Source: Myroides injenensis M09-0166 (lineage in GTDB: Bacteria; Bacteroidota; Bacteroidia; Flavobacteriales; Flavobacteriaceae). Taken from it: a DNA stretch of 46,648 bases. Of the stretch, positions 24,223 through 33,565 are shown one piece after another. A program made the position numbers and the translations under genes. The stretch's first letter is position 1. Each line of letters begins with the position of its first letter. The stretch covers positions 1-46,648 of the forward strand of contig NZ_BAEX01000015.1 in NCBI RefSeq assembly GCF_000246945.1, read 5' to 3'. Under the pieces are notes generated by a model. The model searched no databases. It was given only the letters and a program-made list of their open reading frames with translations, and was not told where the DNA came from.

Positions 24223-26388
24223 ATGTCAAATATAATTCGATTACTGCCAGACCATGTAGCGAATCAGATAGCAGCGGGAGAAGTGGTACAACGACCAGCT
24301 TCTGTTGTTAAAGAATTAATAGAAAATTCTGTAGATGCTGGAGCAACAGAAATAAAATTAATATTGAAAGAAGCAGGTAAAACTCTTATCCAAGTTATTG
24401 ATAATGGAAAGGGGATGGGGGAAACTGATGCTAGAATGGCTTTTGAACGTCACGCAACTTCAAAGATTTCAAGAGCAGAAGACTTATTTGCTTTAAAAAC
24501 TAAAGGATTTAGAGGTGAAGCATTAGCTTCTATTGCAGCTATTGCACATGTGGAACTTAAAACTAGAACTGCAGAAACCGAACTAGGAACTCATATTATT
24601 ATTGAGGGAACTAAGGTTGTTTCGCAAGAGCCTACTGTAACTCCAATAGGGACTTCTTTTTCAGTTAAAAATCTCTTTTTTAATATACCAGCTAGACGCA
24701 ATTTTTTAAAATCAAATAATGTTGAGTTTAGAAATATTGTGGATGAGTTTGAACGTATCGCTTTGGTGCATTACGATGTGCAGTTTAGTTTGATACATAA
24801 TGGGAGTGAGGTTTTTAATCTTCCTGTGTCAAATATTCGTCAACGTATTGTAAATGTATTTGGTTCAAGAACAAACGAAAAGTTAGTGCCAATTAAAGAA
24901 AATACTGATATCGTTGGAATCTCAGGTTTTGTTGGTAAACCAGAGTTTGCAAAAAAGAGTAGAGGCGAACAGTTTTTCTTTGTGAATGATCGTTTTGTTA
25001 AGAGCGGGTATTTGCATCATGCTGTACTTGCTTCTTATGAGGGGTTGCTGAAAGAAGGTACTCATCCAAGTTATTTTATATACTTACAAGTACCTGCAGA
25101 TTCAATAGATATCAATATTCACCCCACAAAGACAGAAGTTAAGTTTGATGATGAACAAGCTTTATATAGTATTTTACGATCTACTATTAAGCATAGTCTT
25201 GGACAATTTAATGTAGCTCCTGTGTTAGATTTTCACAGAGATGAATCACTTGACACTCCATATGATTATGAAGGGAAAGAAGCTTCTACGCCAACTATTG
25301 AAGTTGATAGAAATTATAATCCTTTTATGCGTGAAGATGGTGTTGATTCTGATCACTTTGAATACAACCCATTTGAGAATCCTTTTGGAGTAAATAAGCA
25401 AGATGCTATTTTAGAGTCCAAAATGACTGATCTGATGGGTATTGACGAAACTGATATTGAGAATTTAAGTGGTGGTATAGAATTTGAAGTTAATAAATCG
25501 GAAGATGACTTAATGTTGCCATCAAAAGGTAATGAAGATGATTTCTCATTAGAGGGTAATACATTGCATCATAGTTCTAGTGATTATTTAGCTTCTAAGA
25601 GTAACGTATATTTCGAATCTGAAGAATCTAAGAAAAGTCAAGGAGGAAAAAGATCAACGTCAACTATTTTTACATCTACAACTAATCAAAATAGCGGTAA
25701 AGGTTGGGAGAAAATGTATGAAGGGTTAAAAAATTCTGGTAGCGAGCTCGATGTTTCTAAACTTAAAATTGAACAAGAAATCGTTAATCCAAATTTATTT
25801 GATGGACATAAGACTGATATATCAACTTATCGTACATTTCAAATTAATCGAAAATATATAGTAAGTCCTATAAAGTCTGGTATGGTTGTTATCGATCAGG
25901 GAAGAGCACATCAACGTATTTTATATGAAAAGTTCATGGAAAATATTAGTGCACAGCAAGCTGCATCACAGCAATTATTGTTTCCATTAACGCTATACTA
26001 TGCTCCTTATGAAATTGAAATGTTAAGACAACTTCAATTACTATTAAAACAAACAGGTTTTGGTTTTGAGGATATAGCAGAAGATTATATTGTAATATCT
26101 GGTTTACCAGTACATGTAGCAGAAAGTGAAGCCTCCATTGTACTAGAAGATTTGATTACTGATTTTCAAGATGGTTTACCTACTACGACATATAGTCAGA
26201 GTGATCGCATTGCAAAATCTTTGGCACATAGTTTGGCAGTAAAAACAGGAACAACATTAACAGAAGAAGAACAAGAGAATATTGTGAATTCTTTATTTGC
26301 ATGTAAAGAACCCAATGTTTCTCCATTTTCAAAACCTACTTTTATCACAATGAAAGTAGAAGATATAGAAAAAAAATTCGCATTATGA
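24223..26388 (+). CDS. mutL: DNA mismatch repair protein MutL
   Basis: MutL is the ATPase linking MutS mismatch recognition to strand incision. It has 721 residues, longer than E. coli MutL because of a long acidic linker (about 340-520). The GHKL ATPase motifs are ENSVDAGA, DNGKGMGE, TKGFRGEAL and GTSFSVKNLFFNIPARR. The C-terminal dimer domain reads VIDQGRAHQRILYE. Compared with the endonuclease motif DQHAxxE, G560 replaces His and Q564 replaces Glu, so nicking activity is doubtful; I recall similar substitutions in other Flavobacteria. The stop overlaps the first rhomboid gene by 4 nt. Confidence 0.96.
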   Translation: MSNIIRLLPDHVANQIAAGEVVQRPASVVKELIENSVDAGATEIKLILKEAGKTLIQVIDNGKGMGETDARMAFERHATSKISRAEDLFALKTKGFRGEALASIAAIAHVELKTRTAETELGTHIIIEGTKVVSQEPTVTPIGTSFSVKNLFFNIPARRNFLKSNNVEFRNIVDEFERIALVHYDVQFSLIHNGSEVFNLPVSNIRQRIVNVFGSRTNEKLVPIKENTDIVGISGFVGKPEFAKKSRGEQFFFVNDRFVKSGYLHHAVLASYEGLLKEGTHPSYFIYLQVPADSIDINIHPTKTEVKFDDEQALYSILRSTIKHSLGQFNVAPVLDFHRDESLDTPYDYEGKEASTPTIEVDRNYNPFMREDGVDSDHFEYNPFENPFGVNKQDAILESKMTDLMGIDETDIENLSGGIEFEVNKSEDDLMLPSKGNEDDFSLEGNTLHHSSSDYLASKSNVYFESEESKKSQGGKRSTSTIFTSTTNQNSGKGWEKMYEGLKNSGSELDVSKLKIEQEIVNPNLFDGHKTDISTYRTFQINRKYIVSPIKSGMVVIDQGRAHQRILYEKFMENISAQQAASQQLLFPLTLYYAPYEIEMLRQLQLLLKQTGFGFEDIAEDYIVISGLPVHVAESEASIVLEDLITDFQDGLPTTTYSQSDRIAKSLAHSLAVKTGTTLTEEEQENIVNSLFACKEPNVSPFSKPTFITMKVEDIEKKFAL

Positions 26389-27146
26389 TGAGAATAACAG
26401 ATACAGTAAAACATTTAATAATAGTTAATATTATATTTTTTGTAGCGAGTTACTTAATCCCTGCAATGCAAAGCTTATTTGCAATGTATTATGTAGAAAA
26501 TCCAAACTTCTTTATTTGGCAGCCATTAACGCATATGTTTATGCATGGTGGTATGATGCATATTTTCTTTAATATGTTTGCTTTATTTTCTTTTGGAAGT
26601 ACTTTAGAAGCGATATGGGGCGGTAAAAAATTTATACTATTTTATTTACTTTGTGGTTTTGGTGCTGCATTATTACATACAGGAGTAAATTATTTAGCTA
26701 TTAATGATATTACATCTACATTAGTAGATAATGGTTTTTCTAGAAAAGAAATATTAGAAACAATCTATAGTAATAGTAGAAGTTTTAATTATAATACAGC
26801 TTGGCTACAATACATTAGTCAAGAACAATTAGTAAATGCGGCAAGTGCTTTTAATACTCCTGTTGTAGGAGCTTCAGGTGCTATTTATGGATTACTTGTA
26901 GCATTTGCATTTATGTTTCCACAAGCTGAATTAATGATGATGTTTATTCCAGTACCTATTAAAGCTAAGTACTTTGTGCCAGGAATTTTATTACTTGACT
27001 TGTATGGTGGAGTTTCTGGAGGATTTAGTTTGTTTGGGGGTGGAAGTGGTATAGCACATTTTGCTCATATTGGAGGAGCATTAATGGGGTTCATTTTGAT
27101 GTATTATTGGAAAAAGACACAGTTTAATAAAAACCGTTGGGATTAA
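26385..27146 (+). CDS. Rhomboid family intramembrane serine protease (first copy)
   Basis: Rhomboids cleave substrates inside the membrane. This protein has 253 residues and about six to seven helices. The catalytic pair is S164 in GASGAIYG and H228 in AHIGGALMG. The oxyanion region MHGGMMHIFFNMFALFSFG with N63 is intact. A hydrophilic insert at about 105-155 sits between helices. The ATG at 26385 overlaps the mutL stop, and the next rhomboid gene starts in the TAATG junction. Two tandem rhomboids after mutL form an operon-like block. Substrates are unknown. Confidence 0.88.
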   Translation: MMRITDTVKHLIIVNIIFFVASYLIPAMQSLFAMYYVENPNFFIWQPLTHMFMHGGMMHIFFNMFALFSFGSTLEAIWGGKKFILFYLLCGFGAALLHTGVNYLAINDITSTLVDNGFSRKEILETIYSNSRSFNYNTAWLQYISQEQLVNAASAFNTPVVGASGAIYGLLVAFAFMFPQAELMMMFIPVPIKAKYFVPGILLLDLYGGVSGGFSLFGGGSGIAHFAHIGGALMGFILMYYWKKTQFNKNRWD

Positions 27147-28000
27147 TGGCAAATATTTTCCAAGATTTAAAAAGGCACTATAAATATGGTGGTATTCTCC
27201 AGAAATTGCTTTTCTGGAATATTGGTGTATCTATTGTGTTTTTTATATTCGAGGCATTGCACTCAAGTATTTCACAAAAGTTTTTCTATTGGGCAGTATT
27301 ATCATCTGATTACAGAGACTTTATATATAAGCCATGGACATTATTAACCTATTCTTTTATACATGCTGGGATTGTTCATTTGATTTTAAATATGTTGGTA
27401 TTATATTTTGTTTATCAATTATTTAGAACTTTTTTTAATGACAAACAGTTTTTGACATGTTATTTGTTAGGTGCTATGGTAGGGGGGATATTCTTCCTTA
27501 TTGGGAGTTTGTTTTTACCCGTTGGTAGTGTTTTGGTTGGTGCCTCAGCTGCCGTGATTGCTCCTCTTATAGGTTTAGTTACCTATAGTCCTAATATGGA
27601 AGTGAGATTGATGTTAGTGGGGAGAGTTAAGATATGGTATATTGCTGCTTTTATTATTTTGCTGGATATAATACAATTATCAAGTTCTAATATTGGAGGA
27701 CATTTGGCACATTTAGGAGGAGCTTTTATGGGGTTTGTTTATATTAAATTAGTTAAGGAGGGTAAAGATTTAAGTGTTATCTTTGATAGGATTGCTAATT
27801 TATTTAAACGCAAAAAAGGAACTCCTTTTAAAAAAGTATATGTAAATAAAAAGCCAAAAAAGACATCTGCTAACGGTAATGAAGATTTTTTGAAGCAACA
27901 AAAGATTGATATTATATTAGATAAAATCAGTAAATCTGGATATGAGAGCTTGACAAAAGAAGAGAAAGCATTCTTGTTTAGATCTGGAAAAGAAGAGTAG
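27146..28000 (+). CDS. Rhomboid family intramembrane protease with C-terminal tail (second copy)
   Basis: The protein has 284 residues from ATG 27146. An in-frame TTG at 27137 is unlikely because TAATG links it to the previous gene. The catalytic pair is S134 in GASAAVIAPL, where the fourth motif position is Ala rather than Gly, and H189 in GGHLAHLGGAFMG. FIHAGIVHLILNMLVLYF supplies the oxyanion residues. After the membrane part, residues about 205-284 are a basic cytosolic tail ending in a helical motif (ILDKISKSGYESLTKEEKAFL), as in a DUF6576-like extension. It diverges from the first copy, so recent duplication is unlikely. Confidence 0.87.
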   Translation: MANIFQDLKRHYKYGGILQKLLFWNIGVSIVFFIFEALHSSISQKFFYWAVLSSDYRDFIYKPWTLLTYSFIHAGIVHLILNMLVLYFVYQLFRTFFNDKQFLTCYLLGAMVGGIFFLIGSLFLPVGSVLVGASAAVIAPLIGLVTYSPNMEVRLMLVGRVKIWYIAAFIILLDIIQLSSSNIGGHLAHLGGAFMGFVYIKLVKEGKDLSVIFDRIANLFKRKKGTPFKKVYVNKKPKKTSANGNEDFLKQQKIDIILDKISKSGYESLTKEEKAFLFRSGKEE

Positions 28001-28001
28001 T

Positions 28002-29036
28002 ATGCGAAACTTATCCCTACTTAATAAGTTTATTTTTTCACTCAATATTATTGTAGCTATATTGACTATAGCAGGTTATTTATTACCTTTTTTAGCACCA
28101 AAGCTTTTTCCTTTTCTCTCGGTTTTTACCTTAGTTTTACCGGCATTTTTAATTGTTAATCTCTTTTTTTTAGTTTATTGGCTATTTCAAATGAAAAGAC
28201 AGATATGGTTATCTGTACTTATTTTGTTATTAGGCATTACATTTATAAATAAGTTTTATCGTTTTTCAGGGAAGAATGATGAGGTAGAGTCACAAGATTT
28301 TACATTAATGAGTTATAATGTTAGGCTATTTAATTTATTTGACTGGATACCTAATAAAGATGTTTCAAGTAATATAAAGGAATTTATTGATTTACATGAT
28401 CCAGATGTACTTTGTCTCCAAGAGTACTCAAAAAATACAAAATTACGCTTTCCTCAGTATCCTTATAAGTTTATTGTTTCTCACGGCAATAAAATAAAAA
28501 CAGGACAAGCTATTTTCTCAAAGTATCGCATTATAGATAAAGGAGAAATTAAATTACCTAACTCTAATAATAATGTTGTCTTTGCTGATATTTTGAAAGA
28601 TAATGATACAGTGCGCGTATATAGTATCCATTTGCAGTCGATAAGTATTAGTCCTGACATTCACGAAAAGATAGATGAAGAGAAATCAAAAAAGATTATT
28701 AATCGTATATCAAAAGCTTTTAGAGAGCAACAGTTACAGTCTGAATTAATCCAAGCTCATATGAATGATGCTAATTTTGCTAAAATTATTTGTGGAGATA
28801 TGAATAATAGCGCTTATTCATATGTGTACAGGAATATACGTGGCAAATTAAAAGACGCTTTTGTAGAAGCAGGAATGGGCTTTGGGAAGAGTTATGATTT
28901 TAAGTATTTCCCAATGCGTATTGATTACATATTCGTTGATCCCAAAATAGAAGTGAAGGAATTTAATACATATAATGACTTTTATAATTCTGATCATTTT
29001 CCATTAATTACTAGATTAAAAATTAATGATATTTAA
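28002..29036 (+). CDS. Endonuclease/exonuclease/phosphatase-family membrane protein
   Basis: The protein has 344 residues. Three N-terminal membrane helices (about 10-85) anchor an EEP-fold catalytic domain that should face outward. Active-site positions are N106 in MSYNVRLFN, E141 in LCLQEYSKN, H210 in VYSIHLQS, D266 and N268 in CGDMNNS, D308 in RIDYIF and D331-H332 in SDHFPL. All are present. The substrate may be DNA, a phospholipid or a sugar phosphate; sequence does not decide. It starts 1 nt after the second rhomboid stop and ends at a shared terminator with the convergent murF. Confidence 0.85.
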   Translation: MRNLSLLNKFIFSLNIIVAILTIAGYLLPFLAPKLFPFLSVFTLVLPAFLIVNLFFLVYWLFQMKRQIWLSVLILLLGITFINKFYRFSGKNDEVESQDFTLMSYNVRLFNLFDWIPNKDVSSNIKEFIDLHDPDVLCLQEYSKNTKLRFPQYPYKFIVSHGNKIKTGQAIFSKYRIIDKGEIKLPNSNNNVVFADILKDNDTVRVYSIHLQSISISPDIHEKIDEEKSKKIINRISKAFREQQLQSELIQAHMNDANFAKIICGDMNNSAYSYVYRNIRGKLKDAFVEAGMGFGKSYDFKYFPMRIDYIFVDPKIEVKEFNTYNDFYNSDHFPLITRLKINDI

Positions 29037-29075
29037 AAAAAGAGCTTTTGTAATTTATTCAAAGCTCTTTTTTTT
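29035..29075. terminator. Bidirectional terminator between EEP gene and murF
   Basis: AGAGCTTT (29041-29048) and AAAGCTCT (29061-29068) form the stem, with A run on one side and T run on the other. It serves both convergent transcripts. Confidence 0.85.
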
Positions 29076-30384
29076 AGATTACCTCTACTAGTCTTTCCAA
29101 GGCCATACCTCTTGAACCTTTTATGAGTAATAAGCTGTTTTCGAAATTAGATTTATGTTGCTCGATATAGTCTTTAGCTTCTTCAAAATTTTCAAAGAAT
29201 AAAAATTTATTATTTGCATCATTCTTGTGCTTGTAGAACTCTTTTCCTATAAATAAGATGTTTTTAGCAGTTGTTTCTCCTATTGATTCAACTAACTTTT
29301 TATGCTCTTTAATGCTTTCATTGCCTAATTCAAACATATCTCCAAGTATCATGATTTTAGATAATGGTGAAGATAATGGTGAAGATAATTGGTTAAAGTT
29401 AGCTATTGCTACTTCCATGCTGCTTGGATTTGCATTATATGCATCAAGTAATATTTTAGTAGTATTTCTATCTATCCATTGTGATCTATTATTTGTAGGG
29501 CTATAATTTGTAATAGCTTTCTTAATATCATCAATATCTACATCAAAGAAAATCCCAATTGTAATAGCTGCAGCAATATTTGTCGAGTTATATATCCCAG
29601 TTAAATGAGAAGTAATATCTATATTTTTGTAACTAACTGTTGCATCTGGTTGTGCGCTATATGCATCGAATTTTACATTTGCATCTTTGTCTTCTATACT
29701 AAAAGTATATCTAGCGAATGTTAATGTCTTTGCATCTTGTCTAGGATCATCAAGATTGACGAAAGCCATTTTGTGATTATCTTCTAGATAATTATATAGT
29801 TCACTTTTAGCCTTTATTACACCTTCAAAACCACCAAAGCCTTCTAGATGTGCTTTACCAAAATTAGTGATGTAACCAAAGTCAGGATTTGTAATTTCAC
29901 AAAGAAAGGCAATTTCTTCTATGTGATTTGCACCCATTTCTACAATTCCTATATCTGTATCTTCTGTAAAAGATAGCAATGTAAGAGGAACCCCTATATG
30001 GTTATTTAGATTTCCTTCTGTAGCTTTGGTATTATATTTTTTTGATAGCGTCGCTAATATAAGTTCTTTTGTCGTTGTTTTACCATTACTACCGGTTAAT
30101 GCTATAATAGGAAGACCTAGTTGCTGTCTATGATATTTTGCAAGTTGTTGTAACATACCTAGAGCATTAGGAACAAGTAGCATTTTAGATTCGTCTGTTA
30201 CAAATTTTTTATTGTCCATAACAACAAATGCAGCTCCTTTTTCTAAAGCTTCTTTGGCAAATTCATTAGCATCAAAATTATCACCTTTTAAAGCAAAAAA
30301 TAGTGAGTTTGGACGGATGTTTCTAGTATCTATAGAAACGCCATCGCATTGCAGAAAGCACTGATATAGTTCTGTAATATTCAT
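29074..30384 (-). CDS. murF: UDP-N-acetylmuramoyl-tripeptide--D-alanyl-D-alanine ligase
   Basis: MurF adds D-Ala-D-Ala to the UDP-MurNAc-tripeptide in peptidoglycan precursor synthesis. It has 436 residues, normal length. The N-terminal uridine-binding domain is VSIDTRNIRPNSLFFALKG. The ATP loop is TGSNGKTTTK (97-106), the central domain motif is GIVEMGANHIEEI, and the C-terminal domain shows LLDAYNANPSSM and MILGDMFELG. It lies downstream of gldJ but behind a terminator at 30396-30434, so it needs its own promoter or read-through. Confidence 0.95.
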   Translation of the reverse strand: MNITELYQCFLQCDGVSIDTRNIRPNSLFFALKGDNFDANEFAKEALEKGAAFVVMDNKKFVTDESKMLLVPNALGMLQQLAKYHRQQLGLPIIALTGSNGKTTTKELILATLSKKYNTKATEGNLNNHIGVPLTLLSFTEDTDIGIVEMGANHIEEIAFLCEITNPDFGYITNFGKAHLEGFGGFEGVIKAKSELYNYLEDNHKMAFVNLDDPRQDAKTLTFARYTFSIEDKDANVKFDAYSAQPDATVSYKNIDITSHLTGIYNSTNIAAAITIGIFFDVDIDDIKKAITNYSPTNNRSQWIDRNTTKILLDAYNANPSSMEVAIANFNQLSSPLSSPLSKIMILGDMFELGNESIKEHKKLVESIGETTAKNILFIGKEFYKHKNDANNKFLFFENFEEAKDYIEQHKSNFENSLLLIKGSRGMALERLVEVI

Positions 30385-30395
30385 AAGTCAAAATT

Positions 30396-30434
30396 AAAAA
30401 AAAAGCCCTAATATATTTACTATTTAGGGCTTTT
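30396..30434 (-). terminator. Intrinsic terminator after gldJ
   Basis: AAAAGCCCTAA (30401-30411) pairs with TTAGGGCTTTT (30424-30434), with a long T run on the minus-strand downstream side. It ends 12 nt before the murF ATG. Confidence 0.85.
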
Positions 30435-30452
30435 AAATACTATTATTATAGT

Positions 30453-31961
30453 TTAATTTTTTGTTTTTCGTTTATCAGATTTAGGACCAACTTTTGTCAT
30501 AGCTAGACGGAATCCAATATAATCTGCTGCTTGATCTTCTGGATAGAATCTTCTTGTAGCAGGATCTAACCAATAAGCTCTATCTTTCCAAGAACCTCCT
30601 TTTATTACTCTTGATTTAGAATCATATAAAGTAGTTCTTTTATTTGATTTCTTAGCTTTCTCTTCAATTTTAGGAGAACTAGCGTATGGATTATTAGCAA
30701 ATTTAGAACCATCAAACTCTTGTTGAGCTACTTGACCTGGTAAGTTTTTTACTCTAAGCTTACCAGTTGAAAGTGTATCAAACTTTACACTTTGATCAGT
30801 AACAATTTCTATTCTACCATCTGGTCCAATTTTGTTTTGATAATAGACATTTCCTTTGTAGAAGTTAAAGTCGGCATCATCATCACCAATTAGTGGCTCA
30901 TATAAATCAGCTACCCATTCAGCTACGTTACCTGCCATATCATATAATCCAAAATCATTAGGAGGATATGATTTAACTGCATTTGTAATATCACCATTAT
31001 CAGTTGACCATCCAGCAATACCTCCATAATCACCTCTACTTTGTTTGTAGTTAGCGTATTTTGTATTTAGAACTTGTGGTCTTCCTTTTTTACGTTTTTT
31101 ACTTTGTTTATCCCAAGGATATTTTCCTTTTCCTTGATAATTGTTGTATTCACGGTTTCCTATTAGACCTAAAGCCGCATATTCCCATTCAGCTTCTGTT
31201 GGAAGTCTAAACTGTGCAGTAAACAAACCGTAATTTTGAGTTGCATATTTATTGCGGTTATTCTCGCCAGCCTTGTCGATTACTACATCGCTATTCCCTC
31301 CGTATACTGTTTCGGGTGCCGAAAGGTAAGCCTCAGTGCTAAAGTGTGCATCACCATAAGCTTCCATGATTTTAGCATCTTTTTTTAAATATCCAGCTTT
31401 TTCTAGCGCAAGTTCATTCACACGGTCAGTTCTCCACTTAGCATAATCACTAGCTTGAATCCAACTAACTCCTACTACAGGATAATTTGCATAAGCAGGA
31501 TGTCTTAAATAGGTAGTAATTAGTGTTTCGTTAAATCCCGAAGCACTTCTCCAAACTGTAGTGTCAGGGAGTGCACTTTTATAGATTTCTTGGTAGATTT
31601 CATTTGTTTGAGGAAATACAGCACTTAACCAGTACAAATATTCATTGTACATAATGTTAGTGGTTTCAGTCTCATCCATATAGAAAGATTGGACATACAT
31701 TTGTTTAGGATTATTATTCCAATCTCCCATAATATCATCCTGAACCCTACCCATAGTGAAAGTACCTCCTTCAACAGGCACCATTCCTTTTGGAGTTTTT
31801 TGGACATATTTGGTGTTATATTGGAATCCTCCTTTTTTATCGTTTATTTTCCATCCAGTGGCAGTTGAAACATTATTGTTTGAATTGCTACAGCTAGAAA
31901 AACCTGCTATAAGTGCAATACCTGCCAATAGTTGAAATCCCAAAAGTCTTTTAATCTTCAT
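30453..31961 (-). CDS. gldJ: Gliding motility lipoprotein GldJ
   Basis: GldJ is needed for gliding and stabilises GldK and the type IX secretion core at the outer membrane. The 502-residue protein has a signal and lipobox FSSC with C24. A SUMF1/FGE-fold domain spans most of the rest: MVPVEGGTFTMGRVQ, YMDETETTNIMYNEYL, YPVVGVSWIQASDYAKWRTDR, FRLPTEAEWEYAAL, LYDMAGNVAEWVADLY, VIKGGSWKDRAYWLDP and IGFRLAM. The C-terminus is basic. It presumably runs from a promoter at 32162-32169. In the flavobacteria I remember, porU lies divergently next to it, but not here. Confidence 0.95.
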   Translation of the reverse strand: MKIKRLLGFQLLAGIALIAGFSSCSNSNNNVSTATGWKINDKKGGFQYNTKYVQKTPKGMVPVEGGTFTMGRVQDDIMGDWNNNPKQMYVQSFYMDETETTNIMYNEYLYWLSAVFPQTNEIYQEIYKSALPDTTVWRSASGFNETLITTYLRHPAYANYPVVGVSWIQASDYAKWRTDRVNELALEKAGYLKKDAKIMEAYGDAHFSTEAYLSAPETVYGGNSDVVIDKAGENNRNKYATQNYGLFTAQFRLPTEAEWEYAALGLIGNREYNNYQGKGKYPWDKQSKKRKKGRPQVLNTKYANYKQSRGDYGGIAGWSTDNGDITNAVKSYPPNDFGLYDMAGNVAEWVADLYEPLIGDDDADFNFYKGNVYYQNKIGPDGRIEIVTDQSVKFDTLSTGKLRVKNLPGQVAQQEFDGSKFANNPYASSPKIEEKAKKSNKRTTLYDSKSRVIKGGSWKDRAYWLDPATRRFYPEDQAADYIGFRLAMTKVGPKSDKRKTKN

Positions 31962-32161
31962 CTTATTATAAGTGGATATAAAATATTATACGCAATTTAG
32001 TAATTAACGTTTAATTAGCAATGTAATATCTTTTAATTACTTCAAAAAACTATTTGTATTTTCTTTTTGAATAGCTAATTATTTATATAACGTTTAACTC
32101 TCTTTTGTATTGCATACAATAAAAGTAAATTATTAATGTAATACTCTTTCGCAATTTGGTG

Positions 32162-32169
32162 CAAATATA
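32162..32169 (-). promoter_or_regulatory. -7 promoter box (TATATTTG), probably gldJ
   Basis: Exact TAnnTTTG match on the minus strand. It would give a leader of about 190 nt before the gldJ ATG; no nearer match was found. Confidence 0.4.
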
Positions 32170-32507
32170 TATGAAAAATATCTTAAATGAACTATTGTTT
32201 TTGTTTGGTTTTGTGAGTTTTTATTAACAAAGTATAGCGGTTTTATAGTAACTATAAAGCTTTTTATCTACCTGTTTTTTTTAAGAATAGTCTAACTATA
32301 GAATCGTTTAATTGATGTTTTGTTTAATCTTTGAATCAATATTTTAGTACTAATTGATCGTTTATTTATGATTAGTTCTAATTGCAATACTTATACAAGC
32401 AGGACATAGGGTAATACTTATAAATTTAAAAGTTGTTATTTACTTTATATAAGGTAGAGAATACGAATATTAAATATTTAGAGAAAAGTGAATTTTTAAT
32501 TAATAGT

Positions 32508-32880
32508 TTACTGTATAAAATGAAGTCCTCTTGACTTTTTAGTTTTGCGAAATTTCTTTAAGTCTATACGATAAAAGCCGTGAAATTCCATATCGTTTAT
32601 CTAGATAATGTAGGTGCCGAATCTATTGCGTAAAGCGCGAAAGCTTTCTGACTAAGGATTTATTCTTTCAATGACATATCTTTCTTTGTATAGTTTTTTA
32701 TAAAAATAATTGTCTGTATTCTCTTCTCTATTTTGTTGTATGAGGACAAATGTTAGCTATTATTTCTTTCTCTCTAGATAATTTTAACTTCTGTGGGTCA
32801 AAACCAGTATCACTATTAATAAACTAATCTTGATAGGCGTTTTGTAGCATTAGTTAAGTGACTCATTAAGTATTCAAACT
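32508..32880 (-). pseudogene. Decayed DDE transposase, C-terminal remnant
   Basis: Minus-strand translation shows SDTGFDPQKLK...KEIIANICPH, then, after stops and a frameshift, LYKERYVIERINP, a stop, SESFRALRNRFGTYII, a stop, and FHGFYRIDLKKFRKTKKSR. This is the order seen in C-terminal parts of IS5/IS4-like DDE transposases (ADAGFD, KEIIANI, YKERYVIERTNAW, SFRSLLNRFDT, FIVLALKKFRK). The N-terminal two thirds and both insertion-sequence ends are missing. It is an old, dead insertion. Family name is from recall and should be taken as approximate. Confidence 0.75.
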
Positions 32881-33098
32881 TAATTTCTATATCAGATATA
32901 TCCTTTACTTATCAATTGGATAGGAGGTTTGATGTACATATTTTAATTATCTGAGCAAAATAAAAAAGTACCTCACTTTTTTTTAACCCTAAAAATCATA
33001 TCTAGCTATATTACAGTGTGTTATATTAAAAATAACGATTTTAAGGTAAAATTGTAATGCTTGGTAAGGCCATTATTCATAAGGATTAGAGCGAAATC

Positions 33099-33191
33099 CT
33101 TCAACACTTCTTCAACACTTCCCTATGATTGCTCCATATATAGGGCTATTTGTTGAAGGAATCTTGAAGAAGTGTTGAAGCATTGTTGAAA
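33099..33191. repeat. 11-bp periodic inverted repeat element, copy B
   Basis: Two CTTCAACA units start at 33099 and 33110. After a spacer of about 33 nt, units of the opposite orientation start at 33151, 33162, 33173 and 33184 (TGTTGAAG, TCTTGAAG, TGTTGAAG, TGTTGAAA). The spacing is exactly 11 bp. The central spacer holds a small inverted repeat around ATATAT (CCCTAT ... ATAGGG). Same architecture as copy A at 4160-4252. Confidence 0.8.
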
Positions 33192-33532
33192 AAATCATAT
33201 CCTCTATAGTAATAAAGGCATATAAGGAATCAAATATTTCAAGAATCATTTTAGGCAATGTATTCGAAAAGAACTTTGGATAATTATCTGAGTAATATTT
33301 TGATTAACTTATTTTTTCTTAAATAAAAGTGAATGAGTATTTGTTTTTATTAGTGTTTTTAGTGTATATGGAAAGTTTTTACTGTTTTATTCGTCTTTAG
33401 TGTGTAATTATTGTCAATGTTTAGTTGTAAAATCTGAAAAGGTTTTTATATTTATAAAAATTAAAAATGAAGCTTACTCTTTAGAAATATTTTTGAATTC
33501 GATAAGAAGCTTATTAATAAGGAAGAAAAAAT

Positions 33533-33540
33533 TATATTTG
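33533..33540 (+). promoter_or_regulatory. -7 promoter box (TATATTTG) of porV
   Basis: Exact TAnnTTTG match, 25 nt before the porV ATG. This means porV can be expressed without an upstream porU. Confidence 0.55.
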
Positions 33541-33565
33541 TGAAATTATATTATATAAATAATAG

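Larger units (their letters stand above)
31962..33565. other. 1.6 kb gene-free gap between gldJ and porV
   Basis: No intact gene is present. From left to right it holds the gldJ leader and promoter (to about 32170), AT-rich sequence with no recognisable content (32170-32500), a transposase remnant (32508-32880), more AT-rich sequence, copy B of the 11-bp repeat (33099-33191), and the porV promoter. In other Flavobacteriaceae known to me, porU (about 3.5 kb) occupies this place. I see no porU-like sequence in any frame I checked. Confidence 0.75.

Noticed and set aside
26385-28000. Recent tandem duplication of rhomboid genes
   Set aside because: The two proteins differ widely outside the catalytic motifs and the second has an extra C-terminal domain, so an old divergence is more likely.
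31962-33565. Decayed porU pseudogene in the gap
   Set aside because: I found no stretch resembling a PorU protein; the only coding remnant recognised is a transposase on the minus strand.
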